Shown one piece after another: positions 36,588-47,215 of a stretch of 64,000 nt of DNA. Every line of letters begins with the position of its first letter. The first letter of the stretch is position 1. The notes under the pieces are model-generated. The model was not told the DNA's origin. It saw nothing but the letters and a program-made list of their open reading frames with translations, and made no database searches. This stretch comes from Leishmania donovani (Eukaryota > Euglenozoa > Kinetoplastea > Trypanosomatida > Trypanosomatidae). The DNA lies in assembly GCF_000227135.1 (NCBI RefSeq), contig NC_018258.1, positions 219,279 to 283,278 on the forward strand, given 5' to 3'. The translations under genes and the position numbers were made by a program.

Positions 36588-39455
36588 CTAGACTCCCTTC
36601 TTTCTGTCGGTCTGCCGAGTGGTACGCTCGCCGAGGTAGTGCACGACGTCCGCGTAGGTGAGCAGCTCATGCTTGAGAAGATGGTCAGCCAGCTTCTTCA
36701 TGTCGTCCTTGTGCTTCGTCAGCAACGCCAGCGTGTCTGCGTAGACCTCGTCCACTAGCGTTTTCGCACGCCGATCAAAATCATTCGCCTTGTCCACGCC
36801 AAACGGCTTTACCAGGCGAGTGCTGTTGCTGCCAGGCGGCGGATAGACGGAGCCCGGGGCGAAAGACGAGACGTACTGATAGGCCATCTTGGCCACCTTG
36901 CGGAGGTCGTCTGAGGCACCGGTGGAGAGATGATTGAAGAAGATCTGTTCCGCCGCTCGCCCGCCGAGCGTCACGCTGATCGAGTCGCGAATCTCTTTTG
37001 CCGTGCGGGTGAAGTTCTCGTTCGGCAGATACTGCGCGTAGCCCAGCGCCGATCCGCCGCGTGGGACGATGGACACCTTCATCAGTGGGTCTGCGCGGTG
37101 GAGGAACCAGCCAGCCACGGCGTGGCCCGCCTCGTGGTGCGCAACGACGTTCTTTTCGAAATCCGAGAGCGCACGGCTGCGGTGCTCGATTCCGGCGAGC
37201 ACGCGGTCGATGGAACGCTCGAGGTGGCTGATGCTCACGTGGTCGGCCCCCTCCCGAGCGGCAAGGATGGCGCCTTCGTTGCAGACATTCGCGATGTCGG
37301 CACCAACGAAGCCGGGGCAGAGGTTGCTCATGCGCTGCGCGTACGCGTCAATCAACGCCCGCTCCCTCTCAGACTTCTGCATGAGAAGGGAGCGGATGTC
37401 GAACTCGTAAGCGCTGCTGTTGCTGCTGGGGTTGTCTGATGAGATTCCCTTGGCGTCCGCCGACACTGCTGCGCTCGCGTCATCCTTTCGCTGACGCTCT
37501 TCCGCGGTTTCGCGCTCCTCCGTCTTCACCTGCGACAGAACGAGACTGGTCTCCGTGGAAACTGGCGCCGCTAATGGCGGCGCCGTTGGAGCATCAGCAC
37601 CTCCTGCGGCCCCATCCGCTGCTCCTGCCGTTGCTGTCGTCGCCGCAGCAGAGTCACCGCGCGTGTCGTCTGAGGTGAGCTTCAGTTTGCTGAGGTGGAC
37701 CTTGAAGATGTCGATGCGTTCGGAGATGACTGGTGTGTCGACGTGGATGATGCGGTCAAACCGGCCGGGGCGGATGAGGGCCGGGTCCAGCGCCTCCTGC
37801 GCCACGTTGCTCGAGGCGAGTACCATTACATCACCGCGTCGCCCGGTGCTGAAGCCGTCCAGTTGAGTGAGTAGCTCGTTTAGAGTCTGCTCCTGCTCTT
37901 GCTTTTCGCCGTGGCCGGCCCCTTGCCGCTTCAGGCCTATTGCATCTATTTCGTCAATGTAGATAATGCAGCGCTGCTTGCGCGCCTCCTTGAACAGCTG
38001 CCGCACCCGCAGTGCACCCATGCCCACGTAGAGCTCGACGAAGTCAGAGCCGATCGCCGGGATGAAGCCGACCCCGCTCTCCCCGGCCACAGCTTTCGCG
38101 AGCAGCGTCTTGCCAGTACCGGGGGGGCCGAGCAGGATGGCACCGGTCGGAATCTTGGCACCGAGCTTCGTGTACCGCTCCGGGTGGCGCAGGAAGTCCA
38201 CAATCTCGGTGATCTCCTTCTTTGGCTCCTTCATCCCTGCGATGTCGCGGAAGCGCGTGTTCGACGCCGTCTCGACGCGGAAGATCATCTCCTTCGCTTT
38301 CGTCTTCCCCTTCGTCGCCTCCACCGCGTAGCTCATCGACTTGCCAATGTACTGAGAAAGGAACATGACAAACACGGGAAAGAAGATAAAGGGCACAACC
38401 CAGGCAAAGGCCCCGACGCCGATTAGTGCCGTCTCGGCAAAAGGGCGCCCCTTCATGGTCAACTCCAGCTCCGCGGGCGTGTCGGCGGCCATGGGCAGCT
38501 TGCTGCCATGCTCGTGCTTCCCACCGTCTGCGGGGGCCGTTTCCCCGCTCTGCTGCTGCTGCGCCTTCAAGGTCTGCTTCCGGGCGGCGCGGTAGTTGTC
38601 CGCCAGCTCGTCCATGTGGCGCTGCGTGTCGTGATCGTTCACAAGCCCCAAGTACACCTTGGCGTCGTCCATGTACACCTGCAGGTAGTTCTCATACAGC
38701 ACTGCCTCCTTGATCTCACCAGCGTGCTTGTTCAACGAGGCCCATCCCGTATGGGTGCCGCTCGGCCGCGCCAGCTGGTACAACACCACCGTAATGGCAA
38801 TCATGATGAGGACAAAGAGGCATGTGCGTGGCACAATCCAGTCCTCCGGCTTATCCTCCCCCTCATCCGCCGCCCCTTCCTCCTCGCCTTTGCCGTTTTC
38901 TCCGCCACGGTGGCCGCCATCCTTGCTCAACAGCACGCCCTTCGTATGAAAAGCCGTGCTTGAGGCGCTGCCGATGGGTCGCTGACGAAGCGTTTCGAAG
39001 AGGGCGCTGAGCTTCTGGCTGCTCTTCACGCTCGCACAGACGTCTTCGACGTGGCGAGGCGTACCGAGATGGCGGTGCAGCCGGTCCGCATAGGAGAGGC
39101 AGCGGATGGTCGTCATTACGTCTGAGAGTGAAGTTGGTGTGCTAGGGGTCTGCGCAGGTTGTGTTCCGGTGGCAGGCACACGCGTGTAGCGGGACTGAAG
39201 CGCGGCCGAGAAGTAGCTCGGTGTCACGGCTGCCAGTGACTGCATTGTCACCCATCGCTGCGCCCACTTCCTGTGCGAGGCAGAAGGTGACTGAAGAGCT
39301 GCTGACGCGCTCGGAGCCACCGAGGCAGAAGAGAAGGGGCTAACTGAAAAGCGAGACATGGCGCGTGTTGCCCTGCAGAGCGCAGACGGCTGGTACGCGG
39401 CATGCGCGCTGGCACCGATAACCGGGACAGGACCTCGATAACGGCGTGAGAACAT
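36588..39455 (-). CDS. FtsH-type ATP-dependent zinc metalloprotease (m-AAA, mitochondrial)
   Basis: 955 residues from the ATG at 39455. The N-terminus (to ~200) is basic and Ser/Ala-rich, fitting a mitochondrial presequence. Two transmembrane helices (~211-228 and ~345-367) flank an intermembrane-space region. The AAA domain has Walker A GPPGTGKT (443-450), Walker B IIYIDE (497-502), and RPGRFDR of the second region of homology (562-568). The M41 protease domain has HEAGH (774-778), with an aspartate pair at ~849-850 (GASDD) that supplies the third zinc ligand. Two helices indicate an m-AAA enzyme facing the matrix, which degrades and processes inner-membrane proteins. An unusual low-complexity insertion of about 95 residues (~593-686) sits after the AAA core, before the lid. 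A pyrimidine tract with AG lies right upstream of the start. Confidence 0.95.
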   Translation of the reverse strand: MFSRRYRGPVPVIGASAHAAYQPSALCRATRAMSRFSVSPFSSASVAPSASAALQSPSASHRKWAQRWVTMQSLAAVTPSYFSAALQSRYTRVPATGTQPAQTPSTPTSLSDVMTTIRCLSYADRLHRHLGTPRHVEDVCASVKSSQKLSALFETLRQRPIGSASSTAFHTKGVLLSKDGGHRGGENGKGEEEGAADEGEDKPEDWIVPRTCLFVLIMIAITVVLYQLARPSGTHTGWASLNKHAGEIKEAVLYENYLQVYMDDAKVYLGLVNDHDTQRHMDELADNYRAARKQTLKAQQQQSGETAPADGGKHEHGSKLPMAADTPAELELTMKGRPFAETALIGVGAFAWVVPFIFFPVFVMFLSQYIGKSMSYAVEATKGKTKAKEMIFRVETASNTRFRDIAGMKEPKKEITEIVDFLRHPERYTKLGAKIPTGAILLGPPGTGKTLLAKAVAGESGVGFIPAIGSDFVELYVGMGALRVRQLFKEARKQRCIIYIDEIDAIGLKRQGAGHGEKQEQEQTLNELLTQLDGFSTGRRGDVMVLASSNVAQEALDPALIRPGRFDRIIHVDTPVISERIDIFKVHLSKLKLTSDDTRGDSAAATTATAGAADGAAGGADAPTAPPLAAPVSTETSLVLSQVKTEERETAEERQRKDDASAAVSADAKGISSDNPSSNSSAYEFDIRSLLMQKSERERALIDAYAQRMSNLCPGFVGADIANVCNEGAILAAREGADHVSISHLERSIDRVLAGIEHRSRALSDFEKNVVAHHEAGHAVAGWFLHRADPLMKVSIVPRGGSALGYAQYLPNENFTRTAKEIRDSISVTLGGRAAEQIFFNHLSTGASDDLRKVAKMAYQYVSSFAPGSVYPPPGSNSTRLVKPFGVDKANDFDRRAKTLVDEVYADTLALLTKHKDDMKKLADHLLKHELLTYADVVHYLGERTTRQTDRKKGV

Positions 39456-40480
39456 CTGAGAGGAACTGATTGAGGAAGAGAGAGGGGGGCCTAGGCAAGT
39501 GGAAGAGCAACCAAGAAACAGAGCAACAGAAAAGACACAGGCGCTTTCACCTTCTTAAAAATGCAGGCAAGTAGGCGATGAGAATGAATGCGGCGGCGAT
39601 TATGCTATCGAATAACGACGGCTGATTGCGTCCCCAACGAGGAGCTGAAGCGGCTGCACGTGTCTCCGATTTGATTACGCACGCCCAACGTCGTAGGGGT
39701 TCTTTTTTTTTGTGTGTGCGTGTGTGTGTTCAGAGGGCGTCGTCGAGAGTGCGCTGTTGAATGCACAGAGAGACGGTGAGGGTGAGGCAGCATAGGCGAG
39801 AGTGACGGCCAAAACAACAGGGAAAAGCAATCCACTGGGCGGGCAGCGCGCACCGCGTGAGCTTCACAGCAGAGGCGGAAGAGGATTAGCCATGCCTGTG
39901 GTTGGATATGAACAGCAGCTCCACGCCCGGTCATTTTTACGAGAGGGCGTGCCGCTGCTCTCTCGCTCCCTTCGTGTCCTCAGGATGGCAGCGTACTCAT
40001 GCGCCGGGGCTGCCATCGTCATTGCGCCTCGCAGCGTCCCCTCCTGACTTCAAAACTTTCAAAGCATGATGCTCCGCTACAGCCAAGCAAAACGCGCTGC
40101 GCTTCTTCCGATCGCGCCATCAGGTCTGCGAGCACAGGATAACCACCACGAGCTCGACACTACAACAGGCGAGAGAAGGAGAGAGAGAGAGAAACAAGAT
40201 GCACTGAACAACAGCATCGACGCAGTGGCACATGGGCGAAAAGAAGGTATTCCGGACTTTGAGCGTTTCGCTTTTATTTTCCCGTTGCATGCCAGCCTCT
40301 GACTTGCGCTACAGCGACGTTTCTTTCGTGCTCCCAGCGTGTGCCCATTCCACCACGCACAAGCCAGAAAAAGTGTACGCAAACGCCACCGCAGATCACC
40401 TTCCTTCGCAGGCATACGGCTGCGACCTCGACACCCGGGACAAAAAGTCCAGCGGCCGAGCGGGGCCACGCGTGTAACGG
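39456..40480. other. Intergenic region
   Basis: Start of a gene-poor segment. A poly-T/GT tract (39702-39729) and GA run (40170-40192) are visible. No coding signal. Confidence 0.6.
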
Positions 40481-40817
40481 GCACTTCTCACCCTTCCTCA
40501 GATACGCGCCGCGCCACCGCCACCAGACGCACCAGGGCGGGCAGCGGCCAGGGCCTTTTGAGGCCGTGCACATCCTGCTTGCGTATGCCATGCTTTACCC
40601 TCAGTCGCCTCAGGCCGCGGCATTGCATAATATAGTGTCGAGACTCTGTACAATGGAGTCTGGAGAGCTCGATGGTGTAGCTCGGGGTGCTCCGCGGACG
40701 CTTCCGGCACCTGCGCCGCATCAGCCCACCCCGATCGGATGCAGGAGACGCCGCACACTTCGCACGCATGCGCTGTGGGGCTGATCGGTGTGCATACTTC
40801 TGCGCCTTTGTCGCCCA

Positions 40818-42320
40818 TCACGCGCGCTCCCCCGCCCCCCGGCCTCCGGGCGCCTTCTTCGGACGTGATACACCATGCCCACGACCGCTGGAGCAGTACG
40901 ACAGATTCGGTAGTGGCATGCTCGAGGTCACCGAAATGGCGGCCAAAGTGCCGGTGCGACACTCGAGTGCTCTGCTCACCACCGTGAGGCGGGCCAGTAA
41001 TTGCTTGACGACGTCATGGGCGCGGTGCCACTCCACACGCGTCATAAAAGACGCTGGCGAGGCCTCGACATACCCGTAGCATGCGCGAAATGCAGCTTCT
41101 CTGGGATGATGGACTTCAGCGACGACATCCACCAGTTCCCATACGAGTGCCAGGCATCCGGCAGAGACACAGTGATGGAGCCACCGCTATAGAAAAACAA
41201 CAAGTAACGCAAAGGGCCCCCAAAAAAAAGATTGAGCGGCTGTGCGCGCTCGCCACCACTTCAGGGTGCGCAGTTGACGTGCTGCGGAGAAACCAAATCA
41301 ACCAGAGTAGCTGCGTGAAGGCGCGCATCGTGATGGCACGTGCGGTGAAACAAAGACACTCGTGCGCGACGGCAAACACCGCCGTATAAAGAATGCTCCC
41401 CCTCTCACCCTCAAAAGAAAAAAAAACAGGAAGGGGAAAGTGGTGACGAGAGCAACGAAAAAGACAGGCGATCGGAACGAGCATACACACAGGATAAAGG
41501 CGATGGAGAGTGTCCGTGGCGTCTCCTTGCCATTGTTACGCGCTGCTTGTGAGACTGAAGGACTCGTCCGGAGAGAGAGGGTGTCTGCTAGTGTATGGCC
41601 ACCAGTGCTGTATGCCTATCTGTCAAGGACAGAGGTTTATATGGGAGGCCGGCGACGGAGAGGGAGAGAGGGAGAGACGGTTGAGGCGAAGGCGATGTAA
41701 ACGCTGGCGCTCGGTGACGAATCACGCCGTTGTGAGCTGCCATAGTTGTGGTGACTGTTCGACTCGATTCGAAGTGGGAAGAGTCACAGTGGATGTGGTG
41801 GAGTCCTGGGCTTAGATGCCGGAGGCGGTGGTGTTGAGTGACGACGGCGTCACCTCACGCAGCCCGTTGGCCAGGACGTAGGTGCCGTGCACCAACCCAT
41901 TACTTTCCGACCTGCTGGTGGTCGCGGCTCCGCCCCGGACGGCTCCAAGGACTCGACCGTCTTCTCATGTGAAGTTTCCGCAGAGTTGTAGAGGCTGGAA
42001 GGAAGGTAACCGTGCGACGCGCTAGAAAAGTCGGCGCGCGTGGTAGTGGGATGGTCACCGGTGCTCGCCATAAGCGTCATCGCCTACAACTCCTCAGCAG
42101 TGCAGCTTTACATGGCAGTGTTCATGCCGACGGTGCTCTGCAGAGCGCTGAGGACGGCCTGGCATCGTGCCAAGTGCTACGGGACGTTGTCGAAGGTCTC
42201 TCAGCGTTTGCGCGAGCTCTTCAACGCACCGCACATGACGCGCTGGAGACTATGGCAGACGCCGTTGCGTGCGCGAGAGGTGGAGTGCACGGTCTGGGAG
42301 TACGCCACCACGTAAGACAT
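40818..42320 (-). pseudogene. Possible decayed coding region (unidentified)
   Basis: No intact ORF, but several minus-strand stretches look coding in shifting frames. One lies at 40818-41132 (helical AHDVVKQLLARLTVVSRAL). One lies at 41812-41964 (GLVHGTYVLANGLREV, ending at a TAA). An overlapping stretch in another frame lies at 41850-42080 (YNSAETSHEKTVESLEPSG). One at about 42080-42320 has several stops (LARCQAVLSALQSTVG). The amphipathic character suggests the remains of a helical protein gene. I cannot match it to a family, and GC-rich non-coding DNA can mimic this. Confidence 0.25.
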
Positions 42321-42330
42321 AGCAGCGCGA

Positions 42331-44980
42331 CGGTTGAAGGAAGAGAACATAGAAGGATAATCGAATCACTGAGCCGCAGAGGGAGAGACGGAAAGGCACA
42401 TCGCAGGAGCGACGTTCAGTCGTCACAACAAGGACCACTGACTTCAGGGAGAAGTCGACGGTGGGTAGGCTGATGGAGAGAAAGACGGTGAGCTTGTCTG
42501 TCGCATGTGAGGGACGAAGGCGAGTGACACCAGCAAAAAGTCGAATAGGAGTCGTTAGTGGAACATAAGGGGGGGGGAGAAATCAGCCGTGGGCGTCTGG
42601 CCTTGCGCTGCCGAGATCCAGCCCCTGCAGTCGTTGAGTAAGGATTCACACAGGGAATAGGTGGAGGAGGTGGTGTTGGGCAATGAGAGTAGGAATACAT
42701 AGAGCGGGCTCGTTATTTGAAGAGTAAGAAAGAGACTGAGATGCAAAGGCGTCATCTCGCCGCGGACCAGACCCACGGCGAGATTGGCACAGGAAAGGAA
42801 AAGGCGTGCTTACCTTGGAGCATCACTGCTCCTGCTGCCATCACACAGACGCGTCTCGGTGTGCGAGTACAGTGGACCGTTTGTGGTCGTCGTCCTGTCT
42901 TGTGTGTCCCACTGTAGTGAGCAGGAGCGGTCCGGCTATAACCAAATACCATCAACTTTTACATAAACCCACACAGACACACAGAGAGAGACGGAGATGA
43001 ACATAACCCCAAATAAAAAAAAGAAAGCGATGATGACGGAAAAGAGGGAAAGGCTAGGCATGACACACGGACGCACGCCCTCGCCATTGTATGTACGTAG
43101 ATGAAAACTCCTCAGCGCCCCTCCATGGAACGTCGCGCCCCCATACACGCGCGCACACACGCACGCACTTACGCACACGCGGCTCTCGCTTGGCGCAGCG
43201 TCATGAGTCACGCACAAGCGTTCGCAAGGGGCTCTCTGATCGGGTTTGCTGTCCGGCGCTGGGCAGAGATGGGTAATCACGACGAAGACGAAAGTAAAAA
43301 TACCATGCGGTACAGAGAAGGGAGGTGCGAAAAGAAAGAAGCAAGATAAAGAGGAAGAGGGGGGCAGTGAGAAGGCGAAGGGGATAGGGGCGCCAACACC
43401 TTTTGCAGGCGCCGAAACAACGCAGGTATAGCGAGAACGCAATACAGTCAACCGGCTAACAGAGGGGCGTAGAGGGCGGAAGACAGCGGCAACAAAGGAG
43501 TGGGGCAACGGAAGCGAGAGTGGATTTGTGACGGGCAACAACAACAGGGCAACGTGAATGGCATGCGTCCACCACTGGCGCATACGCACACACACACACA
43601 CACACACTGCATGAAAGACACTAAAGAAGGAGAACGTCCCTTGAACGACGGGATGCAACGTTGCCGGCCGGCAAAAAGCCAGCGAGGGTGGAAAGAGGGG
43701 CGGATGAGGGTTGAGGAGTGGTGATGGCTGGGTGAGTGGGATGGAAACAGAGCATGCACACAGTAGCTCTCCGTTGAATGTTCGTGCCCCGCCACGTCAG
43801 AGGGAGCACGCAAAGAGGTATCGAGAATCACTACAACAACCGCTGATGCAGGACATCACGCGAGTGTAGAGTGAAGAAATCACTCCACACGCCCCAAAGA
43901 GCGCCAGCCGTGTATACGACGTACTCGACAGCCACGCAGAAGCGGCGGAACGAAGCAAAGTCCCGGGACAAAAACAACCGGCGACTATAAAACGTTTACG
44001 TTGGAGGCTTTTCTACAGAGATGAGGAAGGGAGGAGAATAAAAGAGGTGTTCGAGAGGGTCAACGTACAAAGACATGTCTCCCAAAACAGGAGGAGGGAG
44101 GACGAGAAAGTTTTGAGGGTATCAACCGATCATGGAAGGGGTGGAGAGGTGGGAGGAGGGGGGGGAGCTGCGGTGCGTATGCTCATGAATGTCTGGGGAA
44201 CACCTCCGGACATTTGGCGTATTCCTTTTGGCGTAGGACGTGGTAGTTCTTCTCACGACGTGGCGGTTAGATGCTACGCCTCCCAGACGAGGCATATGCG
44301 GGCGCGGTGGGCGGAGCCTGAAAGAGATCCACGTGGGAGGAGGGTTAGGCAAGCCTTGCGTCTCTGGAGGGGACGAAAAAGGGAGCGTGCGCGTGTGGGT
44401 GAGTGCGGGCAACGAGCACAAGGAGTTCCGGATTCCAATGATGGGGCTTTTCAAGGTCATTCCAGTCCTTGTCTTCTTTCCATCATCTCTCCCTTCATCG
44501 ACACCGCGAAAAAACTCACCGCTCTGCCCAGCAACAGAAAATCATGCCGCCTCCCTTGAAGAAAGGCAGCGGGTAATGTCCTGTTCAGGCGGACTCATAA
44601 CGGGTGTGTACATGTGAAAGGGGTGCAGTGCGCAAAAGAAAAAGGGGCGCCCATAAAGAGGCACTGCATGGAAGTTGAAGGACGAGGCCCACCAGCGCTA
44701 ACACTGTGAGCTGCATTCCAGGGATCATTGCACTGCGCGCGCTCAGGAATGAACACGCCCGTGCGTGTGAATGCTTGGATAAGGCATGCATGGCGCAGCA
44801 GAAAGTTGTGAGGGACCAAACGGCAGGCGCCGTACAAACCGAAAAGGAGGGGAAAACAAAAGAAGACGCAATACCAACAAAACACAGAGAGGTACGCGTG
44901 GCCGCACCGTTTAGGCATGCAAACTCACTCGATATCGCTTGACCCCGCCGTCGCAAAACAAAAGCCACGTAACTTCTGGT
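42331..44980. other. Gene-poor region
   Basis: About 2.6 kb with no supported gene. A (CA)n tract lies at 43586-43608, along with G-runs (42570-42577, 44157-44166) and A-rich patches (43010-43025). Open frames are in conflicting directions and low-complexity. Confidence 0.55.
43586..43608. repeat. (CA)n microsatellite
   Basis: Uninterrupted CA repeat read directly in the sequence. Confidence 0.9.
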
Positions 44981-45175
44981 TCACGGTGGCAACTCTGTCG
45001 TGCCGGCCTTCGAGCCTGTGGCGCTGCTTTGAGGGGAAGGGCTGGTGGGGCCGGCGCTGCTACGAGGCTACAGCGCATGCAGTCTGCCCTTGATACACTC
45101 CTTGCCGCACATCTCCTCCACGTCTGTGATGTCGCCGCTGCTTCTGTGTGTGGCTTTCACCTCAGGTGACGTAGG

Positions 45176-45565
45176 CTACAAGCCCGAGGCAGCGGGTGGA
45201 GTGAGTACTTCCTGTGTTGGTGGCCGATCCCAGAGAACGACTTCCGAGTCAATGTCACTCGTCGTCTGCTCACTGCGCGCAGGAAGCGGCATCATCTGGT
45301 GCGAGAGCTGTTGTTTCCGCTGCGGACGCATTGCTGGTGCAAACCAGGCAGCGGTGGCATCGGGAGTGGTGGCGCTCGTGAGACTAGCATCGAAGCCGCT
45401 GTTAAGGTTGGGGTACATGGACGCGTTCCACATGTCGTAGTTGTCATTGAGGGTGAGGCAGGACACTTCAGAGGCGTGCGAAGCCAGCTCCAGCGGCGGT
45501 CTCTCCTGCAGCCCCATCGCCATGCCGCTGTGTACGTGTGCCTCCGACGCATTGCCCTCCATCAT
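45176..45565 (-). CDS. Small hypothetical ORF (129 aa), possibly the start of a broken gene
   Basis: From the ATG at 45565 this frame encodes MMEGNASEAHVHSG... and stops at a TAG at 45176-45178. The upstream open part begins at TTG and looks like leader sequence. The protein is hydrophilic, with no domain or membrane segment that I recognise. The same frame continues past the TAG with similar composition (SPEVKATHRSSGDITDVEEM), meets a second TAG at 45068-45070 and ends at a TGA at 44981-44983. This may therefore be a longer disordered protein gene broken by two nonsense codons, or a chance ORF. It stands alone in a gene-poor region next to a transporter relic, which favours decay. Confidence 0.35.
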   Translation of the reverse strand: MMEGNASEAHVHSGMAMGLQERPPLELASHASEVSCLTLNDNYDMWNASMYPNLNSGFDASLTSATTPDATAAWFAPAMRPQRKQQLSHQMMPLPARSEQTTSDIDSEVVLWDRPPTQEVLTPPAASGL

Positions 45566-47092
45566 GTCTTCTCGGCCGCGGCCAAAGCCGAACGAAAAGG
45601 GAAAAAAGAAGCGGCGGCAGCAGAGAAATGTGCACTTGCTCGTTGGGTGCGATACAACACACGTGCGCGCGATGGCGCCTCTCAGCCGAGGACTACTTAA
45701 TAACAACGAGACGTAAAAACGGCAAAAGCTGACGCTTCTGGATGTGGATGTATACGTGTCTGCCTGTGAGGGATCCGTCGAGGATAGAGAAAGCAGAATA
45801 ATACGACCAAGTACGGTGCGCGTCCGCGCTGCAGCTTGCGTGAGGCGCAGAGGAGCGGGGGACGAGGCAAGAGCTCACGCGTGTATTTTCCCAATGATAG
45901 CTGCTCTGCTGGGTGCACCACCTACAGTGTTGTGTAGATGCTGCGCAGCAAAGGCATACATCAGCGCGCGAGGCGCATGTTCGAGTACGCGGCGCCAGGA
46001 AAAGGGTCGCCCGATACAGAAAAAAAGAAGGAGTAGAAGCGAGAGAGGAAAGCAAAGAAGCACATGCGATGGGCAACAGTGGTGGAGACATCGAGCAGGC
46101 TGAGCTACAGCGGGGACATGTTCGCCCATTCAAACGGAGAGCACCTCTGCAGCTACGCGAAAGGCTGTCGTTTTTCCCAAACGGGAGGAATGGTGGAGGA
46201 AGGAAAGAGCAGAAACCGTTCATCCTGTCCGGGGGCACCGACATTGAGATGCGCCAGCAGAGACGTTGAGCATCGAGTCCGTAACGACGAGAGAGAGAGA
46301 GACCACTGCATTGTGTATCATGACTCACCTATAAAAGACGCGTACGAGGGTACACGCCGTTGAAGACAGAGACACCCACAAAGAGGGGGATGCGTGGAGG
46401 GAGGGACATAAACCACATTAATGTGCGGCCGAAAAGAAAAACGTGCACGGCCACCTCGGAGATGATCACTGTAGGTGGACGCTCTACCAACACATAGATG
46501 CTGAAGAGCCGTAGAGCACTTGTCTTCGCGAAAGATGAGTGGGTGGGAGCGATGCGACCCCCCCTCCTTATCCCACAACCACCACCACCATATGAAAAGG
46601 GAAACGATACGGAGCACTGTGATGGTGACGGGTTCATACGCCTACACCCGAACAAGATGACACAAGCCGGCGCATATTGACCGTACTCAGAGTGTTGACA
46701 GACCACCTCAGAATAGAACAGGGGGACTATGCCTATCCCTCGCAGCGCACACGGAAGCGTACAGAGGCGCATCAAGACGAGGCAGCAATAAGCCAGTAGA
46801 GAGCGCACTTCATAACTCCAGAGATAGGACAGCTGCCCTACCCACCGCCAACAGAGGAGCTGCCGCAGATAAAGGCATCAGTCATAAACTAGCGTGTTTC
46901 ACGACCGCAATGGCAGCTCTTTTGGGGCCGAAAGCACCAAAAGAGGCGCACACTATTGCGTTCCCGTGGGAAAGGAGAACATAGGGAGAGCACCCAGAGC
47001 ACAGCAGGCGTTCCCTGCGCAGGCAAGCTGTAAAGCGGTCCACACCACGCAGGTCCCGGAAGGATTGAAGAGAGCTGCTGTCTCACCAGAAT
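45566..47092. other. Gene-poor region
   Basis: No supported gene. Short GA-rich runs (46288-46302) and scattered frames without recognisable similarity. Confidence 0.55.
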
Positions 47093-47215
47093 CACCACTG
47101 CCCCAGACGCAGAGCGTGGTGTAGAAGATGAGGCACAGGCCAAGATAGGTGAGGTTCTCGAGGAACGTGGTCTGGTACCCCAGCACCAAGTGGACCGCGC
47201 CGAACAGAGCACGAG
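47093..47215 (-). pseudogene. Relic fragment of the nodulin-like MFS transporter gene
   Basis: About 100-120 bases closely resemble the part of the intact transporter gene around 50915-51030. Both read ccccagacgcagagcgtggt followed by near-identical sequence. The frame is still open and encodes GYQTTFLENLTYLGL and LIFYTTLCVWG, against VYQTTFLESLTYLDL and LIFYTTLCVWG in the intact protein. Similarity fades on both sides, so only the segment around the seventh transmembrane helix survives. No usable ATG or other helices are present. It indicates a former additional copy of the transporter 3-6 kb downstream in the transcription direction, now lost. Confidence 0.88.

Noticed and set aside
42040..42315. 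Plus-strand frame with an apparent membrane helix
   Set aside because: No other plus-strand gene exists in the window and no family match; more likely chance over a decayed minus-strand region.
42936..43658. 240-codon minus-strand frame with hydrophobic stretches
   Set aside because: Hydrophobicity comes from T-rich tracts and a translated CA repeat; no transporter signature or clean start.
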